Assembly (NCBI RefSeq): GCF_001949145.1
Contig: NW_019091395.1
Coordinates: 537,106 to 597,105, forward strand
DNA from: Acanthaster planci
Lineage: Eukaryota > Echinodermata > Asteroidea > Valvatida > Acanthasteridae
Reading direction: 5' to 3'
Length of the DNA: 60,000 bases
A program made the translations under genes and the position numbers. Positions 47,738-59,325 of this stretch are shown one piece after another. The notes under the pieces are model-generated. The model worked only from the letters and a program-made list of their open reading frames with translations. It made no database searches and had not been told where the DNA came from. Within the stretch, counting starts at the first letter, position 1. Each line of letters begins with the position of its first letter.

Positions 47738-50700
47738 AGATCTTAACAGTCTTTTTGGTTTGAAGCGGCCGCAATTTTAATGGCGTAATCCAGCAAGGTC
47801 CCATAGACATTGTTCACAAATCGGCAGCCATATTGAATTGAAAGTGAGGCCACATTGTACAATGTAGATCTTGATCGTGTCCATTTATTTGATGGGTCCT
47901 TGTGCCTTGCCCAACTGCATGTGCTTGACTACGACAAAGTTGACCAACAAAGCAACTAAAAACTGTGCAGTTGCTAGTGATGTGTATTTGTGGCTGCTCG
48001 AGCTTGCTTGATTCTGAGCCAATGCTGCAGAGAAGTGATGCAGAGGGAAAGAGGTCAGGAGCTTGGTTTCACTTTGTAACACTAACCTACTGAGTAGCGT
48101 GTACTGGTCCTTGATTTACTTGATTTAGGAGTGCAGATGTACAACTTACAAGGGAAATTGCTGCGCTAACCTTTCAGGGTCTAGGGGCCTCTCTCCCAAA
48201 TGTTGGCTCCTTGAATGCTGCAGTCTGATTGGTCTTTACACCCCCCCGAAGGGTAGCAACAGGTCATGAAATTGTCAAAATTAAAAGGTAATCAATCTGG
48301 ATTAAAGGACCCTGCTGTCTTTGTTCAGGTATTGGATACTTCGGAACCCGTCACATGTGTAGTGTCCTGAGTGACTTGAATTAAGTCCACTCCTAGCTGG
48401 GTCACAGACCTGCAACTCTCTGGTCAGAACCTGCTCAGCCTGTACTGGCACAGGTTGATTTCAGGAGCACAAGTGGAGACACTTTGAAACAAGTAGCCGA
48501 TAATTTTTGGACCTTTATGCTGGTACTTAAGGTTTTTACCATGGTCACCAAACCCCCACTGTTTCTGTTTTGGGCCTGTTTGTACTGTTGTTTGGTCTAG
48601 ACATACCGGTGTATGTAAAATTGTATGTAATTGGCCAATGCCCACATTGACATGTCATGCGTGTACATGTACCTCAATGACTGGATTTTGGTGCATTACT
48701 TTCATGCTATGTTTTTTTCTGATAGGAAAACTACTTGCAAGATCATAAGTTGAAAGTCATTCATAGCATTTGGTAACTTCATCAAGACTAGCAATGCCAG
48801 GGATCACTGTACTTGTGCCACACTTGCAACTTGTGTCCTGAAAGGGGCTTAAGCGGGACTCTGCATTCTCTCTGACGTACTGGTACAAGTGAATCAACCT
48901 TAATTTTCAAGAGTGGGGAGGGGTCAAGGTGTTTGGAAGGGAGGGGGATAGTTTAGAAGTGGCATTAGCTACACCTGTCTGCAGGGCTCCACAGGTGAAG
49001 TGCCGATTGCGCTGACACTGCATGGCCAGTTCAGAAGTACACCTATGTGAAAATGCATAATTGGTTTGTTTTTCAGCAGAATGTGCACAAATGCATCCGG
49101 AGCATCCTTGCTGCACTAGCATACTAGCTACACTGCATTACTGCATACATGTACATGTAAGTGGCTGGAAAGTTCACAAACAGAAGAGTATAATGCTTAC
49201 GCGTGTTCTCGCATCATGCTTTAAGCTGCCTGCTGTTATGCATGGAGCTTTACAGAGACACGCAGGCCAGGTCAACAGACTCTAGAGTACGCACTCCTGA
49301 ACACTACTAAGGTATCTCCTGGGCTTGTATCCAATCTACATTGAGAGTCTTACAGCCCAGACAACACATATTTGCAGAACTTGAAACGTGCTCCAATTAG
49401 TCAGGTTTGTTCACTGTTGTAAACGCCATCCTGGCAGAGTTCATGAAAAACACAAGACTTTTTTTTACAGCAGGGACACGCGTGGATAGTCACTGCCAGT
49501 GTGGTCCAGGAGAAGAAAAATTGTCTTGACCTAGAAAATTGGGTGACTTTCAGCCAGTGCTGACCTCCCCGGAGTTCTGCAGGGAATGCCCGACATTCTT
49601 GTGGTTTTTGGTTAGCCCAGTTTCTGCCCCAGATAATGGGTTTACAGCCCATATTCAGCAGACAAAAAGTCGGCTTGTATGCAGTGCAGTTCATATTTTG
49701 TTGATGTGTAGAATGAATGGAGACATCCCCCTCCCAAAGAAAGTTGCATGTTGAGATTTGTGGGATATGTGTTGAAGTATTTCTAGCTTTGACTAGAACT
49801 TGATATGTAGGTCGGGTTTGTGGGACTTTCAACTTCCCTTAGGGGCCATTCAAGAAATTTGGGGCCCAGTTTTTCCCATCCCAGTTACATTTGGCATGTG
49901 ATTGGTTTTTTTTTAATGTTTAGAACTTATCCTTTAATTTCTAGAAGTGAAAAAGTAGTGCAAATTACCTGCCAAATGAATAAAAATAGTTTGAAATTGA
50001 AATCAATTTCAGCAGTACTTCTTGTCAAATAATACGGGTCAGGTGTAACAGGGACCCCAAATTTTAGGGCTAGGTCTGAATGAGTGTCTTCCTATAGGAT
50101 TTTGCATGAAATCAGCATACAGCTTCTGTCTAACCTTGTCTAACAGTCACAGAAATTTGCACTGTGTTTCAAATGGGACCAGGCCATGTTACGGTGCATA
50201 TCCAGTGACCATGTACAGTGTATGGTATCGCCTTCACTGGTCGTTTTCAATGGCCCCCATAAATGGTGGCATAAGCATTGGTTTTTGCTTTTGTATGGAG
50301 CCACTTTTGCCACTGTGTACAAAAACCTGGTGCAGTGCTTACCGCCATCAAGGGAGCCCCCAGCAACGTCCAGTGAAATGTCACTGAATTTGTCTTACTG
50401 GTATGTCAGGTTGTCCATGTTGACTCAGTATTCCAACTTCAAAACTGTCTGGGAAAACTACGGGTTGGATATGCCTCCATGTTTATTTTTTGATCAATGA
50501 GTTGTTCTCATTTGATAACAGTTTTTACACGCATACCAGTAAGTGCTACTGATATCTTACCACAAGAAAGATCGTACAAGATATTCACCATCAACAACAA
50601 CATAGCCATATCAAAATGAAAACACCAAGTCCATAGTACAAGCCTGTGTCTTTAAGCCTAACAGCCCTGAATCCTCCAATTTTGATATGATTTTGCACAC

Positions 50701-53700
50701 ACCCTCGGGAGTTAGGGTTAAATCAGAATGTGAATTGGTAATTACTGTTCCAGGGTCTATAAAAGTAAATCGATGATGGAATTGAGAATTGGCGTTAATA
50801 TTCCAAAGACATTGTGTGTCCTTATGTTTGTGAATGGGGTATTAATATTGAGTTGAGGTCTGGTGTCTTACGTCCCCATCGACAGCTGTGTTTTTGGAAT
50901 TCTTGTTATCTTTGGCTCAGATGCTGCATAATCAACCTGACTCCCATTCAGGGCGTCGATAATAAACCCACTTTTTTTTTCTTGCCTGGAGCTGGGGCGC
51001 TCTCTTGTTATGAACGGATGAGGCACCAGGCATCAGTCTTCATCAGGCCTACTGGTACATTTCCAGCGGGGAGTGCGGGAAGTCAGCCTGGGCCGGGCTA
51101 AATCTTAACGGATGAGACATTCATCACCTGCTGTAGATGAGTTTGCTCTGCCTTCTTCCTTCCACCCCCTCCCCTGCAGTAATTGTTATAATACTCCCCA
51201 CTGGTGAGATCAAAACCGTTGTCAGTGTGCATTCCGTAAATGACATGCGTATATATGTGCTTACAGGGTTTCTTCGTCAGTTAGAGTACTCTTTGCTTTG
51301 AATATACGCACAATGTGTATATGTACGATCTATGCATGAGTAACTGCTGCAGGAACACTCATACAGTTACATGTACATGGAGGCATGCATTTGGGTTAAG
51401 TGACTAATTGGTCCTGTGAGGGATTGCGTCCGTCAGGTGTGATTCTCATTACACTCCCATGCATGCATGCCGTCGTCAAAGTGGAACTGTTGGTCCGCTT
51501 TCACTACTGCGTATTATTAACAACTTGCGCTTGGTATTATTTCACAGCGTACCGGCCCACGGCGCGATTGTATAGGCCTATTCAGCCGCAGTTTGCAAAT
51601 TTGGGGAAGGACGAAATACACGTAGGCCATAGAGCTGCTCAAGCACAAAATTTGCTTAAGCGCGAGAAAACCTTGCTTGATAAATCAGGTACTCCAGATT
51701 CGTTGTATTATTTTTCCACCTCCTCTTTTTTCCGTTTTGGGGGCGGGTCAGAGCAGTGAGGGATTTGACCCCATATACTCCTCCACCACTCCCCCCCCTT
51801 TTAAGTTCAACACCTTGCAGTTATTGAAGAAATTCTGGGAGAAAAGAAGGCAGAAAGTGATTTGGAGTGACCAGAGCTTTGACATATCTGAAGATGAGAC
51901 AGACTAACATTTTATTTAGACGGTGTGGCCCACTTTTTATCGAGATGATTAAATGTATTGCCATTGCCATCTTGTATCTTGAACTGAAATTGCCAATGAA
52001 AGGTTCTGTTGTTGTGTATTAGGCCTACAGGTTTTGAGTCATAATTTTAAAAAATGTGAAACTTCCGAGCTCCCTCCTCCCAGAGACTCAAAAAGGTCTG
52101 TTTTTGAAAAAATTAAACTCTACATTAATTTGTCAGGTAAATTTCGTTTGTTGGTGTGCATATTCTCCACTGCTTTTCACTCACAGCATTTCTGCTTTTT
52201 TATTCATCGGCTAATCCAGCTTTGCAGAGGGGCATATCTATGGATGTCATCTAATATAAATTCACATGCCCCAGGCATTTTGTATGATTATTGCCTGGCC
52301 GATATAGTCACCGACGACGATAGTGCTGGGGCCCCTCACCATCCGGTTGAGTACCGATCAGCCCGCAATAACAATACACAGGTTTCCTAGGTTGGGTTGC
52401 ATGGCGCTGATTACTTGTCAGTGAAATGTTTTCCTCAAGAATCTGGTTATGTGGCGGACCCGTCCGCATTGATTAAACATCGGAATGGAATCCACTCTGA
52501 GCGGAACAAAAGGGGGCTTGTTTTTTTGGTACTCATCACATAGGCGCGCCATGAGGCGTGCAAGTATATGAGCGTTTGACGTGGAGCACGCTTAGTACGC
52601 GTAACTAACTTACTCCGGCTTGTATGGTCTTTGCGTATGCACAGAACACATGCAAGAACCCGATCGTAACCACCTGTCTTTCTTTTCGCCGATTGGGGGG
52701 TGCACTTCAGCTCGGGGCAGACAGTAAATGGAATTTTCATGTACGTGTACATGTATGTGCTTGTGGGTGAATGGGGGTTGAACGTCCATTTTTCAGGTCA
52801 AATTACAAGTCCTGTGAAGCCTCAGATGTATTCATTTGGTTTAAAGGTACATGTACATGTAACTGTGTAAATGTAACTGTATTTAAGAGTTATTTTTTAA
52901 AATGAGCCTTTCTTATCCCATTTGTTGTTACGTATTGTTCAATCTTTGTGTTGCCACTTTGAAGGGGTTTAAGGATTTCATTGCAAATTTTCACATTCAT
53001 GAGCAAAGGAGTGATGTCATCATATTCAAAAATTTCAAAATTAGGCAACTTAGAAAAAGTTTAGCATCAGTTGTAGATGTATTTGGAAAAAGCGACGAGG
53101 GAGGAAGTTTATTTTTTTAATGTTTTGGTAGTACAGCATGCTTTAGACTAAAAACGACAACTTCTCAGCATACATCATCAAACTGTCAAAGGAACATCTC
53201 AGTGTGCACTGCACAACACGAGAGTTGTACCGATCCGAAATAGGCATGCCATCGTAGTTGCCATTGCTGTAATGCATGAAGATGTCGCAGGCACATCACA
53301 CCCATACCAACACTTTGGGACTTTGGCATTTGCATTGTAACAACTGCCATCTTTCATTTAGACAAGTTAAATCTTCGAGATCAGTTATAGTTCCGAGATC
53401 TGGACTGCCGCTACCACGGAATTAAAGCGCCATGTCCACTTCAGACTGGTGCACAGAAGTGCACACGACATTGTGTGTATATGTTGGTTGCATGTGTACA
53501 AATGTACATGCACGAGGTTGTGTGGACGTTGTAGAAATTACGGTGGACAGCTAAGGACATCGGAAAAGACAACTTTAAAAGAAAGAAAAATTATGCGGCA
53601 AGATTTTTTTGAGGCGGTGCTGATGCTGAGCTAATTGTGTTTTTTTTATGTGGCCTTACTGCTGCTTCATCATCAAATGTTGTCAGAATTTTGTTTGTTC

Positions 53701-56230
53701 CAGCTTAAATTTGAGCATTTTTGGGGGAGGGGTGTCCTGAATGGGACAATTTTCTTGTTCTTTCAATGGCACGGAGTGCTGATATGTCATCACCGATTCA
53801 AGATTTTGGTCAATAATTTGAAGCAACATTTCAGTAGGTTTCAGAAAGGGAATTATGCATTTAGAACGTTGAAAAAAGAGTCTACACTGGAAAGAATGAA
53901 GCATTTAAAAATGAAACAAAGGATAATCTCGTTATTTTCATGAACTTCAGGGAACTTCTTTGTTTCATGGAGTCTCAACAATTCAATTATGACATGCATG
54001 TACACATACACGTGTACAGTGATTATAGATCTAACAGTTAACTGCCTTATTGAAAAACAAATTCACAAAACGAGGCATTCTTCCATATCATGTTGCTGAG
54101 CCTGGTTATCTAATTCAATTTGGACTTTCCCGTCTGCTCTTCGGGTTGTTATCAATATTTAATTGATATTTCCATATCCATCACCTTGCCTGTGTTGGTG
54201 TTTTTTTTTTCCGTATTTTGTTAAATTGAAGCCGCAAGTTTTACATGTCAATAAGTTCAGTGATGACTGGGATGTTTTGTTGAGGTCTGGAGGGTGCTGG
54301 GTCTGTTTCTATCCTCTACAACCATTACTGTTCAGTGGCAGTGGTCGTTGTTCACCTGTCGCAGTCACAGCGGGTTTGCTTGTATCATTACATTGACAGC
54401 TAACAGGTAGGGTGACATGTACTTCTCTTTATTTATTTTTTTCTCCGGTTCCTTCTTTAAAGAACCTTTGAGAATCAGCCAGGGCAGTTCGATAAATTGT
54501 ACCAGTCAGACTGCACAGTTCTTGATCGGTACCAGGAGTGTGTTGTTTTGGCGACTTTTTTGTCTGGGGGGGAAAAAAGGTGAATGTTTTGTCTTTTCCT
54601 GTCCTGACGCCCGTGGAGAAAAAACCTCATGAATACTGTATACATGTAGTGTGTTTTGTTGCAACATGTCGGGCACGCAGGTGTAGAGTTTCTGGAATGG
54701 GTAAATGTTTGTGGTGTCATTTCCTCATTTTTGGATGTGGCCAGACGTACAAAGGTTGAGGGTTCCAGTAAATATTGTTACTAAGTGTTACCCCCGGGCA
54801 CACAGTTCAGGACATTGTTGACAAACCAATCTCTAAAGTATCTTTCTGGCTTTCCCCCAGCTACCTCTGCACATGTTTTCCTGATCCTGGTCAGCTAACA
54901 AGTTTTCTTTAGCCTGCAGTTTAATGGAGTGAGGTTACTTTTTCACTAAATGACCAATAATAAACGTATTTTAAAACACAGTGGAGAAATTTAACAACGG
55001 TTTTTGCAGATGTAAACTGTGTTGGCTTATTTATTCTTGGTTTGGATTGGTGTTTGTTCGAGTGTTTGTGGCCCAGACTACCTTGGATAATGTGAGGAGA
55101 CAGCTCTAAATGAATTGGAATGCGTCAAATGTGAGCATGTGCACAATTTTGCGTAATCCTCCCACTCTAGCCAACCAGATTTGATTGTGGGGAAAATCTC
55201 ACTTGGAAATGACATCAAGGCTGCCGAGTAGTCCAGTCTTGTTCCCTGATCTGATCATTCCCTCATGTCCTGTTGTCTGTAGTGTAAATTACTGACAGAG
55301 GTAGCCACCACCAACCAAACCCCCAAAAACAAAACGTGGAAGATGTCAGGGTGCAAGCCTTTTTTTAGATGCAGCGCAATGCAAATTTCTGTACTGACAA
55401 AAGGCATAATGGATATTTGTATTAGGTAACTGAAATGTACATATACAACAGTTCTTCTTACAGAATATCAGGATTGTCAACAGTAACATACTAATGCTGA
55501 GATTACCAATGGAATTTAAATTACCAGCGGAATGTGTGTATTTGGAGAATTCGGGACGATTTTAGAAACAGGTGCAAGTCCTGCCGCTTTGGTCATGTGA
55601 CTTTGGCAGATACCCAACCCTCACTTTGCCAGAAGCTACCGGTTACATAAAGGCTAATGTGGCCCTCAATGTACGTGTATTTCATGGCTTAACATGTTTA
55701 AGGGAATGAAATGTCTGGTGGGCACTTTTACATGTAATTAGTGTGTTCGAAATTGGAAAGGGATGATGCGACAGTAATAAACCAAGCTGAAAATGTTGTA
55801 TGGTAAAAACGATAAAAGTTAAGTCGGAAATTCATCTTTTTTCTTTCCTTGGGCCATGTGTGTGGTATTGTGCGCAGAGCCAAAATCTTCATGTGGAAGT
55901 TGGTGTCTCATGGGAGTGTGCTTTGTTGTGTGATGTTCATGTAGAATGCTGCTGAGTTGCAGCTGACTACATGTATAAGTGAAATGAAGATTCATTGCAG
56001 TGCTGTTACCTACACGTACATTATTATGAGTGTCATGTATGAGGGGTTAGAGTCCATACAATAGGGGTCAACATTTCATACCCCACTGAGAATATGTTTA
56101 AAACCAGTTGGTACCTGTACTTTTACCATGGGATTAAAAGCCACCCACATGGTGGGCTCTGACCAAAAGGAATGGGTAACACTAGCTGCGATATTTATGA
56201 ATTTATATTTTTATTTTTCACCGCGCACAG
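47738..56230. other. Intron sequence up to the second receptor exon, no recognisable gene
   Basis: About 8.5 kb with no supported exon. It contains TACATG palindromes (49149-49158, 52743-52754, 52849-52861), homopolymer runs and scattered chance ORFs (the longest about 143 codons, minus strand, 49401-49832, without domain features). The stretch 52200-52390 is unusually free of simple repeats and might be conserved sequence. Confidence 0.4.
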
Positions 56231-56370
56231 AGGATGATTTGACAGGCATGGAAGGCCTGGAGAACACCGCCAAGACGGCTGGCGAGAATGAACTGTGCTT
56301 ACCCTGCAAGGTGTGCGGCGACAAATCCTCGGGGTTCCACTATGGCGTCATGGCCTGTGAAGGATGCAAG
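56231..56370 (+). CDS. NR1-type nuclear receptor, exon with first zinc finger of the DNA-binding domain
   Basis: The acceptor CACCGCGCACAG ends at 56230 and the donor AAG|GTAGGT follows 56370. In frame with the first exon this gives residues 49-95. After an acidic linker ([16 protein letters not shown]) comes [20 protein letters not shown], then EGCK. Cys74, Cys77, Cys91 and Cys94 are the four zinc ligands with the standard C-x2-C-x13-C-x2-C spacing. The P-box begins C-E-G-C-K, the form that reads AGGTCA half-sites and is usual in the NR1 subfamily (ROR, Rev-erb/E75, PPAR, thyroid and related receptors). The exon ends in phase 0 right after the P-box lysine, where the glycine-phenylalanine-phenylalanine of the recognition helix should begin on the next exon. 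An intron at about this point is known in many nuclear receptors. The rest of the receptor lies beyond the part seen, so the exact family is not fixed. Confidence 0.93.
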
Positions 56371-56765
56371 GTAGGTTTTACAGTACATGAATATTACACC
56401 GACGGATACCGATGATGTGTTTGTGTTTCGGTACATGTACCAGGAAGGTTTAGCTCGCCGTTGCTGACAGTGGGAACTGATACTCAGTGGTACCTAAGTG
56501 TGCTCGCTTCTCCCGCACACAGTTGACACAAGTGGGTAATTTTGGTTTCCATAAACTTGAACTGAGCACCCAGTTCATTTTTTGCTTTCCCACCGTGGAA
56601 GTTAATTTCCTAATTCAGAAGGTTTCCACTTCAGTTGTCCCAGGTCCACAAGTGAGTGGATGGAATCAGTTTGTGTAAAACCCTGTAACATAAGCATTGG
56701 AAGGCACATGCTTGCATCTCTGCTTGTGAAAACCCGAAACCGTTCCAACATGGCAGGTGTCAGTC
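56371..56765. other. Intron sequence after the first-finger exon
   Basis: No further exon was recognised. The frame running on past the donor stops within 20 codons. Confidence 0.5.
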
Positions 56766-57020
56766 GGGTCATTCCATGAGGTTGGGGCACAATATGTGAT
56801 GGTGTCCTTGTTACATCCAAAACTTTTACCACCTGTCATGACCTGTAGAGTAGGTCATTTACTCTGTAAAAATAACATACACCTCTGTATTTAGCCTAGG
56901 AAGATGTATAACAATGCCAATTTGGAATCCACATGCAGGGAAATAGCTGTTCATTTTTACGGAACCCATGTAATAATGGACACCCTCACAAATTGTGCCC
57001 CATCCTCATGGAATGACCCA
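56766..57020. mobile_element. Inverted repeat with about 51-bp arms (255 bp)
   Basis: The left arm GGGTCATTCCATGAGGTTGG then GGCACAATATGTGATGGTGTC is mirrored by the right arm GACACCCTCACAAATTGTGC then CCCATCCTCATGGAATGACC. The arms differ at a few positions and similarity falls off outward. It is probably a foldback or MITE-type element or the hairpin core of a larger one. No target-site duplication was identified. It lies in the intron after the first-finger exon. Confidence 0.7.
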
Positions 57021-57940
57021 GTTACAGCCAAAACCAAAAAAGTTCAATGCGCAGATTTCACGTGTCTGGACAAAGTGCTTGGTGACGATCGACTTATGTA
57101 CTCTTGTGATGTCACACACAACTTGCTCTGCGTATACATGATATTTATGCCTCGCTCTCTACACGTCGGTGTGAAACGCGTGCAAGATCAATGGAATGTT
57201 ACAGATGGCAAAACAGGTCTGTTGAACCATTGGCATGTGTAATCGCTCCACTGTCTCGCAGGCCCTTAGTTCCATCAACCACCATTTGTTAGATTGTGCC
57301 GGGTACCAAGGTCATAATTTACACATCAGTTACCGTTATCAGGCAAAATCAGCCAGTGGTTAAACCAATGGGCGTGGAATGTTGGTCTCAGTTGAACGAA
57401 AAAGAGTGGTACTTGTGTGCACTATTTTTAGTACAAGACAGCATCACAGCAGCTCAAAAAGTCTGACATGCCAAGATAGCAACCAAAGAATTGTACCGTT
57501 AGCCTTCAGAGTTCTGCGTCTGTGCACATGAACATGTTAGCTCGTACGAGCTATTTTTTTTATTGTGCCTCGCGGTAAAGGCGATTGGAAATGATTTATT
57601 CGGTTTGGAAATCGAATACAAAACAAATACCTGCGTTGACTGCTAGGAGTGGCATCCAGAAACTACTGTTAGTAGAACCATATGTCCAGCTGATCTTTGG
57701 GCTCTCTTTCTATTGAATGTTTTTCCGCCATAAAATTTGCTCAGCCAATCTGCAGTACAAAATAATGTTTGCATGTGCAGTCAGATAAACTTGTGTAGCA
57801 ATATTTTTTTTCATGTAATCACGATGCAAATCAACAGCACACAATTACAACATGAATTGCCCTGAACTGGTTTTGAAGTTATCTTTCTGAGAGAAAACAA
57901 TTTGCCAAGTAGGATTATCAAAGATCAACATCCCAAATAA
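57021..57940. other. Intron sequence, no recognisable gene
   Basis: No second zinc-finger exon (a phenylalanine-phenylalanine-arginine-rich recognition helix) was found here. Nothing else is supported. Confidence 0.45.
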
Positions 57941-58850
57941 TTAAATGTGGTGTACCCCAAGGCTCACAATTATGTAAATGATTCATGTAATTCTTCAAAT
58001 ATATTGCCTTACAATTTATTTGCCGATGATATTAATATCTTGTACAGTTGTGACAATTTGCAAGTAGGTTTTAGAATTGTTAATAGAGAACTAGAAAAAA
58101 ATGTACACACAGTTAATCAGTAACAGCTTATCCATAAATGTTAACAAAATTGTTTGTATATAATTTACTAATACAAATAAGGACATTGAATCAAATATTT
58201 ATAGTAATGATACAAAAATACAAAAAGTAAGCAGTGTAAAATTCTTAGGAATTAACATTGACAATAATTTTTTTTTTGAAAACCCAGTGCCAAAATGTGC
58301 ACATGTCCACCTCCAGAAATCTTGGTGCTCTTAAAACTTAAAAAACTGAAGCACATGTTAGCCCCACAGAGTCTTTTATCTACCGTATATGATACATTAA
58401 TTTTACCTCATTTACAGTATGGTGTATTAGCTTGGGGCAATACTTACCAAACATGTATTGTTCAAAAGAGAGCCTTAAGACTGATTCATAACTCAAGTTA
58501 TAGATCACACACTAGACCTCTCTTCTTAAAATTCAAATGCCTCACTATCTTAAATATTTTCGAATTTCACTTTGGCATTTTGATGTATAAATTTGAGCAC
58601 CAAATCCTTCCAACGGCCATACAAACTATGTTTACTCTAAACAGTTCAATCCATAATTATAATACAGGATTGCCATCCCAGTGTCACATTTTCAGTGCAC
58701 AAACAAATTTCTCCAAATCAACTGTAAGACACCAAGGCCTGATGGTATAGCTTAAACTGCCTATCCTCAACACGTACCGTTTATCAAGTCAAGAAAAATC
58801 CTAAGAGTTTCTTACTTACCAGTGATTTCAACTCATAAATATTCATGTGC
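57941..58850 (+). pseudogene. Degenerate non-LTR retrotransposon reverse transcriptase, 3' part
   Basis: The motifs occur in the order expected for ORF2 of a non-LTR retrotransposon: KCGVPQGSQL at about 57943, YNLFADDINILYS at 58010-58048 (FADD, the catalytic aspartate pair, at 58019-58030), VKFLGINID at about 58226, and then, from 58295 in a shifted frame, LLSTVYDTLILPHLQYGVLA, WGNTYQ, QKRALRLIHNSSYRSHTRPL and NSSIHNYNTG. The protein would copy element RNA into DNA at the target site. Between CGVPQG and FADD most of the expected spacer is missing, several stops and at least one frameshift interrupt the frame, and the usual W-N-S-L-P region after RHQGL is eroded. It is a dead 5'-truncated copy in an intron or next to the receptor gene. 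Confidence 0.85.
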
Positions 58851-59013
58851 AACCCGTGAAAATGGTTTGATCAATGTTTGAAAAAATTGTGTAACATGAT
58901 CACAAAGAGTTCCTCTAAAAACCCCAAAATGCTCAACTCCTGAAAAAATACACTGCGGCGATATCAGAAAAAAATTGGAGGGGAGGATTTCCTCCCCCTT
59001 CTCTTAGGATTAA

Positions 59014-59325
59014 GAGGTCTCAGTTACATGTACCGCATTGATTCAAAGTGTGGAAGACATTGACCCTGTGTTCCCTCTGAGCTCTACAAGGGTGATGAAT
59101 TGTGATGATGACACCGCTCGCAAAGAGATGCTGATTGTAATGGGACTAGCGCAAGCAGAGGCGATAATGTCAAAGATGGTAAGAGATGATGATGTTAACA
59201 TGTTGGATGCCCACCAGGAGTACGTATTATTTATACTGACAGGTGTACCAGATTGTGCGTATTATACTGAGGAGCGTATTGGATTCTACTATTTGTACCA
59301 CAAGTATATTCATACATTAGTATAG
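59014..59325 (+). other. Unassigned ORF or exon candidate
   Basis: The frame is open from 59014 (a TAA lies just upstream) to a TAG at 59323-59325. It reads an acidic peptide (SVEDIDPVFPLSST, NCDDDTARKEML, DDDVNMLDAHQEY) with balanced amino-acid use. An acceptor-like pyrimidine tract (CCCCCTTCTCTTAG, then AGGTCTCAG to 59023) precedes it, and a donor-like ATG|GTAAGAG occurs inside it at about 59178. There is no ATG near the start, so it could only be an internal or terminal exon. No family was recognised. A nuclear-receptor ligand-binding domain was considered but no signature was found. Confidence 0.2.

Larger units (their letters stand above)
22314..56230 (+). other. Large first coding intron of the nuclear receptor (about 33.9 kb)
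   Basis: It runs from donor GTAAGA (22314) to the acceptor CACCGCGCACAG ending at 56230. The interval contains several inverted-repeat elements, a tandem duplication and an antisense THAP ORF, each listed separately. Long first introns with regulatory content are common in nuclear-receptor genes. Extra or alternative exons of the receptor could lie inside and were not recognised. Confidence 0.6.

Noticed and set aside
49401-49832. 143-codon minus-strand ORF
   Set aside because: No domain, no splice signals in register, composition like random sequence.
59038-59325. Idea that this ORF is the receptor's ligand-binding domain
   Set aside because: The second zinc finger must come first and is absent, and no ligand-binding-domain signature is visible.
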